Shown: positions 13,278-22,800 of the stretch, piece after piece
How the letters are laid out: every line of letters begins with the position of its first letter
How positions within the stretch are numbered: position 1 is the first letter of the stretch
Source: a virus
DNA: 40,923 bases
IMG/VR virus record: IMGVR_UViG_3300020020_000094
Span: 1-40,923 of that record
Reading direction: 5' to 3' (one strand)
Notes under the pieces: generated by a model
Told to the model about the DNA's origin: nothing
Databases searched by the model: none
The model's input: the letters and a program-made list of their open reading frames with translations, nothing else
Program-made: the position numbers and the translations under genes

Positions 13278-15028
13278 GACGTGAACCTCTCAAGGCAGTA
13301 CCGTACAAGATGGGTATGAGATGACGCATCCGATTCAGGTAAGTTGTGCGGTAGCGTCCGTTGCTCATTGCTTGGCGTTGATGCCCAACTTTGCACCATG
13401 TAGGCATCGAAGCCAAGGCCGTGGGCTTTATCAAACCACGCCTTCCCTTGCGTGACCCACTCGGCATCGGTGATGTGTTCTTTGGCGTTGATCGTCACTT
13501 GAAGTGCGATCCCACGGTCCTTGCAATCGAGTTTGATTTTATTGTGCGCAGCGGAGGTATACGTGTTGCGCTGGTTGTAGTCGATATCCATCCGTAGGAA
13601 GTCTGGTCTTCCACCGTGCCGATCCCACTCGACAAGTTGTTGCCTGATCTGCTCAGCGTTCTTTGTAGGGAAAGGCGCGTAGGCACCGACAAGCATCGTC
13701 GGCCATCGCTCCTTGATCTGTTTCCGGCGTTCGGCAAACTTCTCTGGCGAGACTTCGATAAATGAATGATCGAAGCAGAGGGCTCCAAGCGCACCTCCTA
13801 CTTCCGCGATCTTATCGACGCATTCACCCACCTGATCGGCAGATTCTCCACCCATCTGCAATTCGAGTAAGACGTCCGTCTCACGCAGTTTGCGGAAAAG
13901 CCCCGAGTCAACAAGCACCTGCCATGTATTCGGATTAACAAAACTCGATCCGGGTTCGATGATGTGTCCGACGTAAAGCTGAAAGGCACTGATACGATCA
14001 AAACTCCATTGCCAGAGATTACTCTCAGTAAACAACTGAGGCAGATCGAGCGAGCCAAGATTTGGGCCGAACGCGACTTGCAGCCTCTTGGCAGGTTCTT
14101 CAGGCATGTCTTTCTCCTTCACCGTGATCCGTCGTGTACTCGTCGTAGAGTCAGACCCTCCAGGACCTACGACCATCAGACTGATATCGTATTGACCCGC
14201 GTCGATGAAGTGGTATTCGTGCTCCAACTTTGGAGGTACTTGTACGACATCGGTGACCCAAATCACTTCACCAAGCGCACGATATAGCCACCGCGCTTCG
14301 GTAGCCAAACCACCCGCATACGCAGCCATACAGAGTGCGGGTTGACCGAATTCAACGGTAGTTGGAAATCGCGTGATCGTGCAACGTGGGGCCTCCGGTT
14401 GTGGCAGCGGTTCTTCAAGTTCGAATTGATCGATCTCGTTCCGGTCGAACCACACGATGTAGACTTTGTTCTCTGTCTGGTTCTGCCAACTCACGACACA
14501 TTTATCGCCATCACGATTGAGGTGCGCGGTATTGGACCCGATCCATCCACGAGTGATAATCCGACGCCTGCCTTCATCGTCGGCCCAGATAGACAGCGTT
14601 TCATCGTGGAACCCGATGGTCAGATCGCCGTGCTGTGTCCATTCATGGAGTTGTTTCACAGGATCGTAGATCGTCTCGTCTCCAGTCGCGAGTGAGTTAT
14701 CCGGACGGACGAAGCGATAGCCCTGATGACTTCCTGTCGCAATACGTAGAGCGCCGTTATTGTCGTAGATCTGAGGATTGACACTAAAACTCGGACCCGC
14801 GACTCTCCAACTCCCGTTCCATTCCAGCGTCCCACGCAGGGAGTGATGCGCCTGTCCAGCGAATCGAAAGCCGAGTTTATTCGTACATGTCGTGAACAAC
14901 GCATTCTCTATATCGAGAGGCACGACACCTTGATGAGTTTGAAAGTGAATGTTGGTAATCAAGACAACATACTCACCGCTCGGCAGTGCCCAGTTGTACC
15001 AACCTCCGGGGAAATCTAGTGTTCTCAT
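13274..15028 (-). CDS. Multidomain protein with a PKD-like and a TIM-barrel glycosidase-like domain
   Basis: 584 residues, no signal peptide. The N-terminal region (to about 215) is beta-rich. Residues about 215-305 resemble a PKD or Ig-like domain (YHFIDAGQYDISLMVVGPGG). The C-terminal half looks like a TIM barrel (ALCFDHSFIEVSPEKFAERR, TMLVGAYAPFP, FLRMDIDYN, MVQSWASTPS). It lies between the endolysin and the lipoprotein glycosidase; AGAAGGA precedes its ATG. It may be a virion-associated glycan hydrolase or binder; the catalytic residues are not certain. Confidence 0.6.
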   Translation of the reverse strand: MRTLDFPGGWYNWALPSGEYVVLITNIHFQTHQGVVPLDIENALFTTCTNKLGFRFAGQAHHSLRGTLEWNGSWRVAGPSFSVNPQIYDNNGALRIATGSHQGYRFVRPDNSLATGDETIYDPVKQLHEWTQHGDLTIGFHDETLSIWADDEGRRRIITRGWIGSNTAHLNRDGDKCVVSWQNQTENKVYIVWFDRNEIDQFELEEPLPQPEAPRCTITRFPTTVEFGQPALCMAAYAGGLATEARWLYRALGEVIWVTDVVQVPPKLEHEYHFIDAGQYDISLMVVGPGGSDSTTSTRRITVKEKDMPEEPAKRLQVAFGPNLGSLDLPQLFTESNLWQWSFDRISAFQLYVGHIIEPGSSFVNPNTWQVLVDSGLFRKLRETDVLLELQMGGESADQVGECVDKIAEVGGALGALCFDHSFIEVSPEKFAERRKQIKERWPTMLVGAYAPFPTKNAEQIRQQLVEWDRHGGRPDFLRMDIDYNQRNTYTSAAHNKIKLDCKDRGIALQVTINAKEHITDAEWVTQGKAWFDKAHGLGFDAYMVQSWASTPSNEQRTLPHNLPESDASSHTHLVRYCLERFTS

Positions 15029-15037
15029 GGCGTCCTT

Positions 15038-15646
15038 CTATGCCAGAAACGAGTTAACTTTGAGTAGCCACGCAGTCCGATCAGGGAGCCCGTGTGTGCC
15101 TCCGTTGATTCTCTTTGTTACTTCAACAATATCATCGGTATCTGCCGCTTCATTCGCTCCCAGATCCCTCCAGATCGCCGCAGCTACAGATAACACAGTC
15201 GTAGGCAGCAACGAATCATCAGGACGTCTGACGAAGTCACGGCCAAGTAGATCCGAGACACGCTGGTAGTTGTTGCGCCCGGTGATCTGCAAAAAGCCTC
15301 GACCACGGAACACCCATCCATCTTCTGCGTTCATGTTGCCGAGTCGGCCTCCATACACTTTATTCGCTAACGCACGAGGGTTGCGTGAGTAAGGCATCGC
15401 TTGTGCGACGGTCGGAAACCTTTTCGGCCAGACTTGCACGAGCCTCTCAGCACTGTACGAGAGATTTTCTATCAATGTCGTGTAACCACCGCTCTCATGC
15501 AACGTTTGTGCGAAAAAGTGGCGCCACCGATTATCATTGTCGATCTCGAATCGTGATAGCGTGTCTTCTACGTACTGGAACGACTCTAAATAGACGTGAT
15601 GGATGCGAGGGGTGAGTTCAACGAGTTCTTCAAGACGGAGTCTCAC
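15038..15646 (-). CDS. Endolysin, GH19 chitinase/lysozyme-like
   Basis: 202 residues, a single catalytic domain without signal peptide. HFFAQTLHESGGYTTLIENLSY contains the HE of the GH19 catalytic acid region; KVYGGRLGN and DGWVFRGRGFLQITGRNNY are hallmark GH19 motifs. Phage GH19 enzymes cut peptidoglycan glycan strands and are released by a holin, here probably the product of 11263-11610. The start is GTG 15646, overlapping the previous stop (GTGA). Length fits single-domain phage GH19 endolysins of Gram-negative hosts. Confidence 0.9.
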   Translation of the reverse strand: MRLRLEELVELTPRIHHVYLESFQYVEDTLSRFEIDNDNRWRHFFAQTLHESGGYTTLIENLSYSAERLVQVWPKRFPTVAQAMPYSRNPRALANKVYGGRLGNMNAEDGWVFRGRGFLQITGRNNYQRVSDLLGRDFVRRPDDSLLPTTVLSVAAAIWRDLGANEAADTDDIVEVTKRINGGTHGLPDRTAWLLKVNSFLA

Positions 15647-15843
15647 GCGACATGCACCATGCGGCGTTCAGCCGTCTCCAACCAGTTTCTGAACTCAAGC
15701 TCTGATCGCTCACCATATCTTCCAGTCCACGGATCGTGAGCATCAGGATGTGTGCGTGCGTCTCTCCCTCCGGCCTCGAAGCCAGCGAGGAATACTGATC
15801 TCACCCAAGAAAGTTCTTCACTTGATAGATTCTGGATGTTCAT
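15643..15843 (-). CDS. Small soluble protein before the endolysin
   Basis: 66 residues, MNIQNLSSEELSWVRSVFLA and onward, helical, with an AGFEAGGRDAR turn and many charged residues; no membrane segment. TTAGGAGAGACG precedes the ATG. It resembles other short phage proteins of the form FLAGFEAGGRDA (compare AFRQGYRAARDL in the 68-residue protein at 38390-38596). Function unknown. Confidence 0.6.
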   Translation of the reverse strand: MNIQNLSSEELSWVRSVFLAGFEAGGRDARTHPDAHDPWTGRYGERSELEFRNWLETAERRMVHVA

Positions 15844-15851
15844 CGTCTCTC

Positions 15852-16841
15852 CTAATTATTAGCGAGTGTTACAACCGACCCGTTAGCGAACTTGATTTTT
15901 AGATCGCCATCTGCACTATCGATGTAAATCGCCGCTTCTCCGGTTGGTGGTGTTGGTGCGGAGATCGGCATAGGACCGATAAACCCATTACTAACGGCCG
16001 CATTTCCATAGACCTGTACGCGACCCTCTTCTTCGACAACATTCGTTGCTCCGTCCATGCCGAAGGCTACAACATTCGATGCTTTGGTTGTGGTGTTCGA
16101 TCCAAAGATCGTGATGTTCTCTAATACCGGAGCGGCATCACTAATCGAGATGTCATCTATACTTCCAAGAAATCCGAGGAACCCGAATGCTACGCCGTCA
16201 ACGAGATCAACCGGGCTACTGCTGAAGGTTAAGTAGAGCGCAATGTTCGACTCGTCATATTCCAACACTCCGTTGATGTAGACTCGAAGATAACCATCAG
16301 CATCATGATCTGTTGGGACTACTCCAGGATACGTTCCGCAACGCCACTCGATGCGAATCGTTAGTGGAACACCATCAGTTGGGGTAGGACCTGAAAACGC
16401 ATTTAATGCATAACCAGATTCCGTGTTGCGCTCAATCTCATAGTCCCCAGACACAGAGTCCCAGTACAGCCCGAGGAGGGAAGTCGCGCTGGGTGAGATC
16501 AGCCAAATGAGAGGTGCATAACTAATGTCCGCGAGTGATGTTGCGTTGGGAATGTACGTGCACTCAACATGGCCAACAGCCCCATTCCAAAATCCAGAGC
16601 CCGCATATCCTCCAGCGCCCCCACCACTGAGACTGCCCATTCCCCGGAGCCACAGTGACAGATCTTGATAATCACTGTACGTGGTGTTCCAATCAAGCAC
16701 GCCACCGACAACGGTGACACCATCAGCCTTGTTCACTTCTGGATAAAGTGCGTCCGGACCATTCGTGGTCCGGTCGTAGTTATCCATCGACGTAAACGTC
16801 GAATTTCCCGCCGCCCAATCTTGCGTGTATGGAATAGCCAT
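15852..16841 (-). CDS. Tail fibre or tip protein with a LamG-like body and shared C-terminal module
   Basis: 329 residues. Residues about 1-230 look like a concanavalin/laminin-G-like beta-sandwich (GYLRVYINGVLEYDESN, DLVDGVAFGFLGFLGSIDDI). The last 90 residues (ENITIFGSNTTTKASNVVAF to the end) are closely similar to the C-terminus of the upstream gene's product and contain YadA-head-like repeats (SNVVAFGMDGATNV), then GEAAIYIDSADGDLKIKF, a typical trimeric fibre tip. The start is a TAATG overlap. Probably recognises a host glycan. Confidence 0.7.
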   Translation of the reverse strand: MAIPYTQDWAAGNSTFTSMDNYDRTTNGPDALYPEVNKADGVTVVGGVLDWNTTYSDYQDLSLWLRGMGSLSGGGAGGYAGSGFWNGAVGHVECTYIPNATSLADISYAPLIWLISPSATSLLGLYWDSVSGDYEIERNTESGYALNAFSGPTPTDGVPLTIRIEWRCGTYPGVVPTDHDADGYLRVYINGVLEYDESNIALYLTFSSSPVDLVDGVAFGFLGFLGSIDDISISDAAPVLENITIFGSNTTTKASNVVAFGMDGATNVVEEEGRVQVYGNAAVSNGFIGPMPISAPTPPTGEAAIYIDSADGDLKIKFANGSVVTLANN

Positions 16842-18301
16842 TAGTTCGTGGCGATCACATCAACGGTCCCATTGGCGAACTTGATTTTCAAGTCCCCGTC
16901 TGCAATGTCGATGTAGATGGCAGCTTCACCAGTTGGAGGTGTCGGCTCGGCAATGGGCATCAACCCGATATAACCGTTGCTGATCCCGAGGTTGCCATAG
17001 ATTTGCACGCGGCCTGTCTCAAGACAAACGTTCGTCGCACCGTCCATCCCGAATGCTACAACGTTGCTATATTTGACAGTCGTGTTCGAGCCGAAGATCG
17101 CCACGTTCTCAATCGGAGGCGGAGCCGCTGTCGCGAACATCACCATGCCGATCCCGGCAATCGTGGCTCCTCCGGGAGAGGCTGTTGGCGTATACCTGAA
17201 CGCGATAAGATCAGCGAGGGCTAAAATATGAGTGTTTGATAAATCGGATCCCGTCTGTTGGCCACTCGTGAGTGTGATAGTCGGACCAGCATCCGCACCA
17301 TTCGCACGGAGTGCGAAATTAACCGGCCCGATAGCAACAGTAGATCCGAGACGCACACGCATGTTCTTGAGCAGAACTGTGTTCGTCGAGCCACTCGCTG
17401 TCGTATGATCGGCTTCGGTTGTCGTCCATCCTGTTCCTGACCAGTGAGGCTTTGCGTAATATGGACCGCCGGATGTCGGAAGATTGGTAAAGACTGTCGC
17501 ACAGAACTGCGATTCACCATCTGTCGTCGCAACGAACTTTGAAGCGTAGCCTACAGTAGAACTAACTGGTCCACCGGTTGGTATCGCTTCAAGAATTACA
17601 AGATCGCCAGGAGAAACAGCTAGACTCCCTGTCCACGATCCGGTTGTTGCTGATCCAGTGATCGTGGTTCGAGTATCTGTTGTTCCACCGGCCCCATCCT
17701 GCTTCGTCCCGTTCTTGTACATCACAAACTCATAGGAGTCTGTGCTACCCGGAGCCGTACTTAAAACGTAAGATAATTCTGTGATATTCCCCGCTGCACC
17801 AACGACTTCAAATGCCCCGACACCAACGTTACTCGTGTTCCACTGCCCCGCCATGAACACAGAACCGCGCCATGTCTGTGTGGTGTTAATGTCGATAAGT
17901 GACGCATATCCAGATTCGTTAGCTGTTGTTCCGTTGAACTCCACACTTGCACGAACATTCGAGACGGTAGGAAGACTAGTCGGAGTAACTCGCCAGTAGA
18001 GTAAATCACCAGCGACAACAGATACACTTGAACTACTTGTCCCGGTTGTTGAGGAGTCGGAAATTGTAACCGTAAGCGCTGTATCGGACCCGTTCTTGAC
18101 AAGCGTAAACGCGAGTGAGTTTCCCGCTCCGGGGGCGGAGAGCAGTTCAATCGCGAGATTATTGAATGCGCCATCAACCTGCCAAGGAGCCCCGACGAGG
18201 GTGGCTGTCCACTCATACTTAGCGAATGTCGGACCAATGTAACGATCCGCATTAGAGTTAGGACTTGTAAGTCTTCCGATGAAAATTTGCTTACAAGCCA
18301 T
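16841..18301 (-). CDS. Tail fibre protein with shared C-terminal module
   Basis: 486 residues. Three similar beta-rich segments of roughly 130 residues, each with FxLxKNG or similar, a Thr/Ser-rich strand set and a GDLxxxRxxPT motif (GDLLYWRVTPTSLP, GDLVILEAIPTGGP, DLIAFRYTPTASPGG). The C-terminal 90 residues duplicate the module of the next gene (about three quarters identical by eye). Soluble, no signal. Overlaps both neighbours through TAATG. Position after the tape measure and hub supports a tail-fibre role. Confidence 0.7.
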   Translation of the reverse strand: MACKQIFIGRLTSPNSNADRYIGPTFAKYEWTATLVGAPWQVDGAFNNLAIELLSAPGAGNSLAFTLVKNGSDTALTVTISDSSTTGTSSSSVSVVAGDLLYWRVTPTSLPTVSNVRASVEFNGTTANESGYASLIDINTTQTWRGSVFMAGQWNTSNVGVGAFEVVGAAGNITELSYVLSTAPGSTDSYEFVMYKNGTKQDGAGGTTDTRTTITGSATTGSWTGSLAVSPGDLVILEAIPTGGPVSSTVGYASKFVATTDGESQFCATVFTNLPTSGGPYYAKPHWSGTGWTTTEADHTTASGSTNTVLLKNMRVRLGSTVAIGPVNFALRANGADAGPTITLTSGQQTGSDLSNTHILALADLIAFRYTPTASPGGATIAGIGMVMFATAAPPPIENVAIFGSNTTVKYSNVVAFGMDGATNVCLETGRVQIYGNLGISNGYIGLMPIAEPTPPTGEAAIYIDIADGDLKIKFANGTVDVIATN

Positions 18302-19809
18302 TACGGATCAACAATATGATTGTTAGTACCAAAGACCTGACACGCAGACGGATTTGCGGCCGTGATTGTGTTCCCTACTCCACTAATGATGCAGTCAGTA
18401 GTTTCATCATATGTGAATCCGGCATCTCCTCCGAAAGTTCCGGATCGATTGAACTGCACAGAGTTAAGCGGTAATCCGGGGGCTCCTCCGCCGGTTGGAG
18501 GTGTGACTGTTGCCGGACTAACAGTGCTGCCTCCACCTCCTATGTCCGACCATTCTTTGTAGATGTCTCTCCATGTATTCTGGAGTCCGAACCCTTCGAG
18601 GACTGTCACGTCGTAGATGTAGTTATCACCCTCGACGTGCCGCATGTTAATCTCTTGAATGTAGCCTACGATGGAAATCCCACGCTTCGAAGAGGAAACC
18701 GATTGAAACATCCCCGGTTCTAAGCCATGCACTCTCGTGCGATAGTGCACGAGCAACGGGTCATCCATCATCCCGTTGAGGACGCTGTTCACGGCTAGCT
18801 GGCCGGTTGCTCTGTCGAAGATGTCGAGGAAGTCTACGACGTGTTGCTTGACGGGACTCACAGCGCCATCGGCAATGACGGTGATTGGAAATTGCGCGGT
18901 GTACTGAAAGTGCGCCTCCACACCGTTAGCTAAAGCAGAGGATCGCGTGATGATCCCCGTCGTAGGATCGTAGTCCCATGTGCCTCCACCGCCGATGCTG
19001 AACGTTTCGTAGAAGCCGCCCACGATAACTCCAGAGACGACTGTCCCTCCTTGATTGACAATCCCGCGATGCGCGATGAGCGGGAAGTAATTGATGGGAA
19101 ACGCTGTCGTGCTTCCGTCTCCGGTAAACGTATCGATGATCTCTCGCGTGCCGCTACCAAGCCTGCCGATGATGTAGTTCGCCGGATCTGTGTTCGCAGG
19201 CTCAGACCAGATATCACCGTCGGCGTTCTCTCCGTCCGTGATATTAAACGGTGCCGCCACCGTTCCCGGTACGTACATGGACAGCACTTTGGAGTAGTCG
19301 ATCCCCCACGCGAGTGGTCCGCCGGTGACAATCGCTCCAATTTCATCGAGAATCGAACGAATCGAACGCACGTCATACGGAAGGTGGGGCAACAGCACAC
19401 CTCCCGGAATACCAGACGTGTCCAACGTCACACCATAGGGAGATAAATGCCCCATGAGCGCTGGCAACGCTGTTGATACGAGGGATGTACCCTCGACGAA
19501 TCCCCCATTCACCACAAACTGTCTGTCAGCATACGAACTGAAGTCTATGAACTCAGTTTCATAGTTAACGTATGGCGTTGGCTCATCTCCCGTACTACCG
19601 CGCACCGGCACACCTTGCACGAGCCCACCGAAGACTCGCGTCGCGCCGTTATAGATGATGATCTCCTGATCCCTTATAGGTACGGCTGCACCTGAAACAG
19701 ACTGGATTGTCACCCTGCCAGTATGAGGTCCAGCCGTGGTCTTATTGATATCAAGGGTAGCTGTTAACCACCCGACTTCAATGCCGTTGATTGTTGCTGT
19801 AAGTGGCAT
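18301..19809 (-). CDS. Tail tip / baseplate hub-like protein
   Basis: 502 residues, directly after the tape measure gene. The N-terminal part (INGIEVGWLTATLDINKTTAG, GRVTIQSV) and the middle (DYSKVLSMYVPGTVAAPFNI) look like the beta-rich domains of distal-tail or hub proteins. The last 100 residues change to a fibre-type tip: a Gly/Pro linker (TPPTGGGAPGLPLNSVQFNR) and NTITAANPSACQVFGTNNHI. Such a hub-to-fibre fusion fits a siphophage tail tip. Dit versus Tal cannot be decided by reading. Confidence 0.65.
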   Translation of the reverse strand: MPLTATINGIEVGWLTATLDINKTTAGPHTGRVTIQSVSGAAVPIRDQEIIIYNGATRVFGGLVQGVPVRGSTGDEPTPYVNYETEFIDFSSYADRQFVVNGGFVEGTSLVSTALPALMGHLSPYGVTLDTSGIPGGVLLPHLPYDVRSIRSILDEIGAIVTGGPLAWGIDYSKVLSMYVPGTVAAPFNITDGENADGDIWSEPANTDPANYIIGRLGSGTREIIDTFTGDGSTTAFPINYFPLIAHRGIVNQGGTVVSGVIVGGFYETFSIGGGGTWDYDPTTGIITRSSALANGVEAHFQYTAQFPITVIADGAVSPVKQHVVDFLDIFDRATGQLAVNSVLNGMMDDPLLVHYRTRVHGLEPGMFQSVSSSKRGISIVGYIQEINMRHVEGDNYIYDVTVLEGFGLQNTWRDIYKEWSDIGGGGSTVSPATVTPPTGGGAPGLPLNSVQFNRSGTFGGDAGFTYDETTDCIISGVGNTITAANPSACQVFGTNNHIVDP

Positions 19810-22800
19810 CTATCGTCTCGCCAGTTTGTAACGCTTGACTTCCTTGCGCATGGAAGGCACAAGGACTGTTGCCAGCGTTCGTCCTTCTACCTCGATGATC
19901 GCCGTGCCTCCTCCAGCCTGTTGATCCGCTTCATGACGAGGCACGATCTTCTCTCCGGGAGTGATCATCGCCGGAATCGTATCCGATCCTCGTGGGCTGA
20001 AATTAATCACACGCGCGGCTGCTCGTCCGCCAGCAGCATAGATCGGATCTTCTGTTTCAGAAGGTTCAGAAGGTTGTGATGGCCCCTCATACCGTGGAGC
20101 AATACGAGGCGAGACAGTTTTGTTGCCGATGTTGTCGAGCGCCCCACCAACCTTGTCCGTGATAACGTCGGCCAGAAGAATCATCGCATCAACGATTCTC
20201 TGAATCTTCTCTTCGAGCGTTTCAGCGAACGTCAATTGCGACACATCCACCAACTTATTTCCAAACTCATCGGTGAAGTATCCAGCCGTGTCCATTCGCT
20301 CGATGATCGGCTTCATCGCCGCGGGGAGTGCGGTGCCGAACTTCTGCGCGTTCGTGATAAGTTCGAGTATCTCGTCTTGCATTCCCTCCATCACGACGTT
20401 CATGTCAGCGCCTGCCAACTCCATCAACTCCCAATCAGATACAACCTGATTGGCAATCTCTGTAATCTTCAGACCCTGCACCTGATTGCCGAGTGTCTCT
20501 ACGACGATACCGTAACGTTCGGCTGCGGCTTGAACATCTGCGAAAGCAGGCACGCTCGTCTGTTGCAGTCCAAGAATCGCAGTCGCATTCTCTGCGGTGA
20601 GTTGTCCCATTCTGACTAATTTGTCGATACCAGCTTGAAGTGCCGCAGGAATCGTTCGTCCGGCTCCAAGATACTCTTGCACGAGGCTTCGCACAGCGGT
20701 GACGTTCTTCGCCAACGCCATGTTGATCTCGATCTCTTTACGTGCGGCCAATGACCGTGCAGGGTTACTCGTATCCCAGAGTGCGGTAACAACTCTCTCA
20801 GCTTCAGATACGGTCTTACCTACCAACAAGTAAGCATCACGAACAGCGATGACTGTCTCTTTCCATTTCACGCCACCGGCTTCGAGCTTCTGAGCTTCCG
20901 TGAGCGTGTTTGATAATCCTTCACCAAACTTGTCTACTTCGTCTCTGGCCTCTTGCACTTCTTTTGAGACACCACCGAAGAGTTTCGTGAAGATCCCAAC
21001 TGCGGCTGTTGCCCCTGCGATAAGCGCCCCGATCCAATCACCCTCAGCAAGATTTTCCATAATGGCTTGACCTGCTCTCGCAGCCATCGCACCGATTTCA
21101 GCAAACTTGCCAGGAATTGCATCGAGAATTTCAGCCACATCTCCCATTGCACTATAGACTTTCTCAGACATCGTCTTGATGCCAAGAAACTCTCGCTCTG
21201 CGGCGTCTGCAATCTTACGGAACTGCTCAATAGTCTTCTTACTATAATTCTCCGGATCTCGAGCCATACGCTCGTAAGTTTCACGTGCTCTTGCTGCTTG
21301 ATCAAACAGTGTTCGCTTACTAACAGCAACCATCTGATCGTAATTGACACCAATACGACTGATTTGTTTCTCCGCAAGATCCGCGGTTAGTGTATAGAAC
21401 TCTTGTTTCTGTTTCTCAGTGGCCTTCGTGCTGGCCATTGCAACCATCTCCGCTGTGGCTCTTTCGCGGATCTGCTTGATTTGATAATCTGTGGTGCTCG
21501 CTGTGCTCTGCATGACATAGTCATCGAGTTTTTCTTTCGCAGACTGCACAGCACGATTACCAGCGAGTTGTTCCTGCGTAATGCGCTCTCGTGCCTTTTC
21601 CTCTTGCGCCAGATACGCAGCCATGAACGACTGATTGTTCTGCTCTAACTGTGCAGCTTCTTGTAGTACCGCGATACGCTTCTGAAGTGCAGCCGTAGAG
21701 ACGTCATAGTTTCCAGCGATCTCTGTCTCTGAGAGCCCGAGTCTCTTCAACCCATCGATCTGACTTAGTGTCAAATTATATGCTTCAAGTACTACCTTGT
21801 CTTTCGCCGCGAGCGCGATCTGTGCTTGCTGTGTCGCGAATCGCACGTCTTGCATTCCTGACACGAGATCTTTATGACCAGCAATCAACTTGTCGATATT
21901 CGGAACGAGTTGCGCCTGCACCTCGGGATTCGCACGCTGACTCGGTGAAAGTCCTTCAAACGCCTTCGTGAACGCAGCGTCATCAGTGAACCCCGAAGCA
22001 ACGTTAGCAAATGACTTCTTGAGATCCGCGATCTTCTTCGAGAAGTCTTCAGCCGCTGTGCTGCCTTTGATAAATCCGTCTCCTGTTTGCGTAGCCGCAA
22101 GTCCCACAGCAGGTAGTAATGTAATCAACTGCTTCAAATTATCTGGCAGCTTCGCGCCTTCTTTTTCAAGACGGCGAGCTTCGTCAGCCATCCTCGAAAA
22201 TACCTGCGGGGCGATCCCACTCACAGATTGCAACGCCATCAGTTGAGCAGATAGCGCACCTACAGCCGACGTGCCGTTATCCTTCAGATCTCTCAACCGT
22301 TCAACAGACGTTCTGACGAATTGATCAATCTGATCAGACGTCATCCCGGCCTGTTTCCCAACCGCAACCATGCGATCTTCTAGCGCAGCCACGATAGGAT
22401 CGAAACTTCTCCATCCGGCAGATGGTTTAATCTCTTCCCACTCAGCGGCGGACACGCGAAATTCATCCATCGCTTGCTTCGCACGTCGCGCCTGCTCTCC
22501 TACCAATGGGAGATACTGAAGAACAGAGAGCAAACCTTTTTTTACACTATCGAATCCGGCGATCCATTTGCCAAATTCCCATGCGCCCCAAATAATCGCC
22601 AAAGGAATAAGCGCATACTGTACGGCGAGGATCGCCGTGCCAAGCCCGAGCCACGCCACTCCTGCAACACCAGCGGCTCTGCCTGCAACGGTTGTCGTGA
22701 TACCTGCCAATGTCATACGAACCCCCATCACAAGGGCCGTACTGTTGACATAAGTCATCGCTGCGGCCATCGCTCCGTATGATGCCGTGACCACCTTGTT

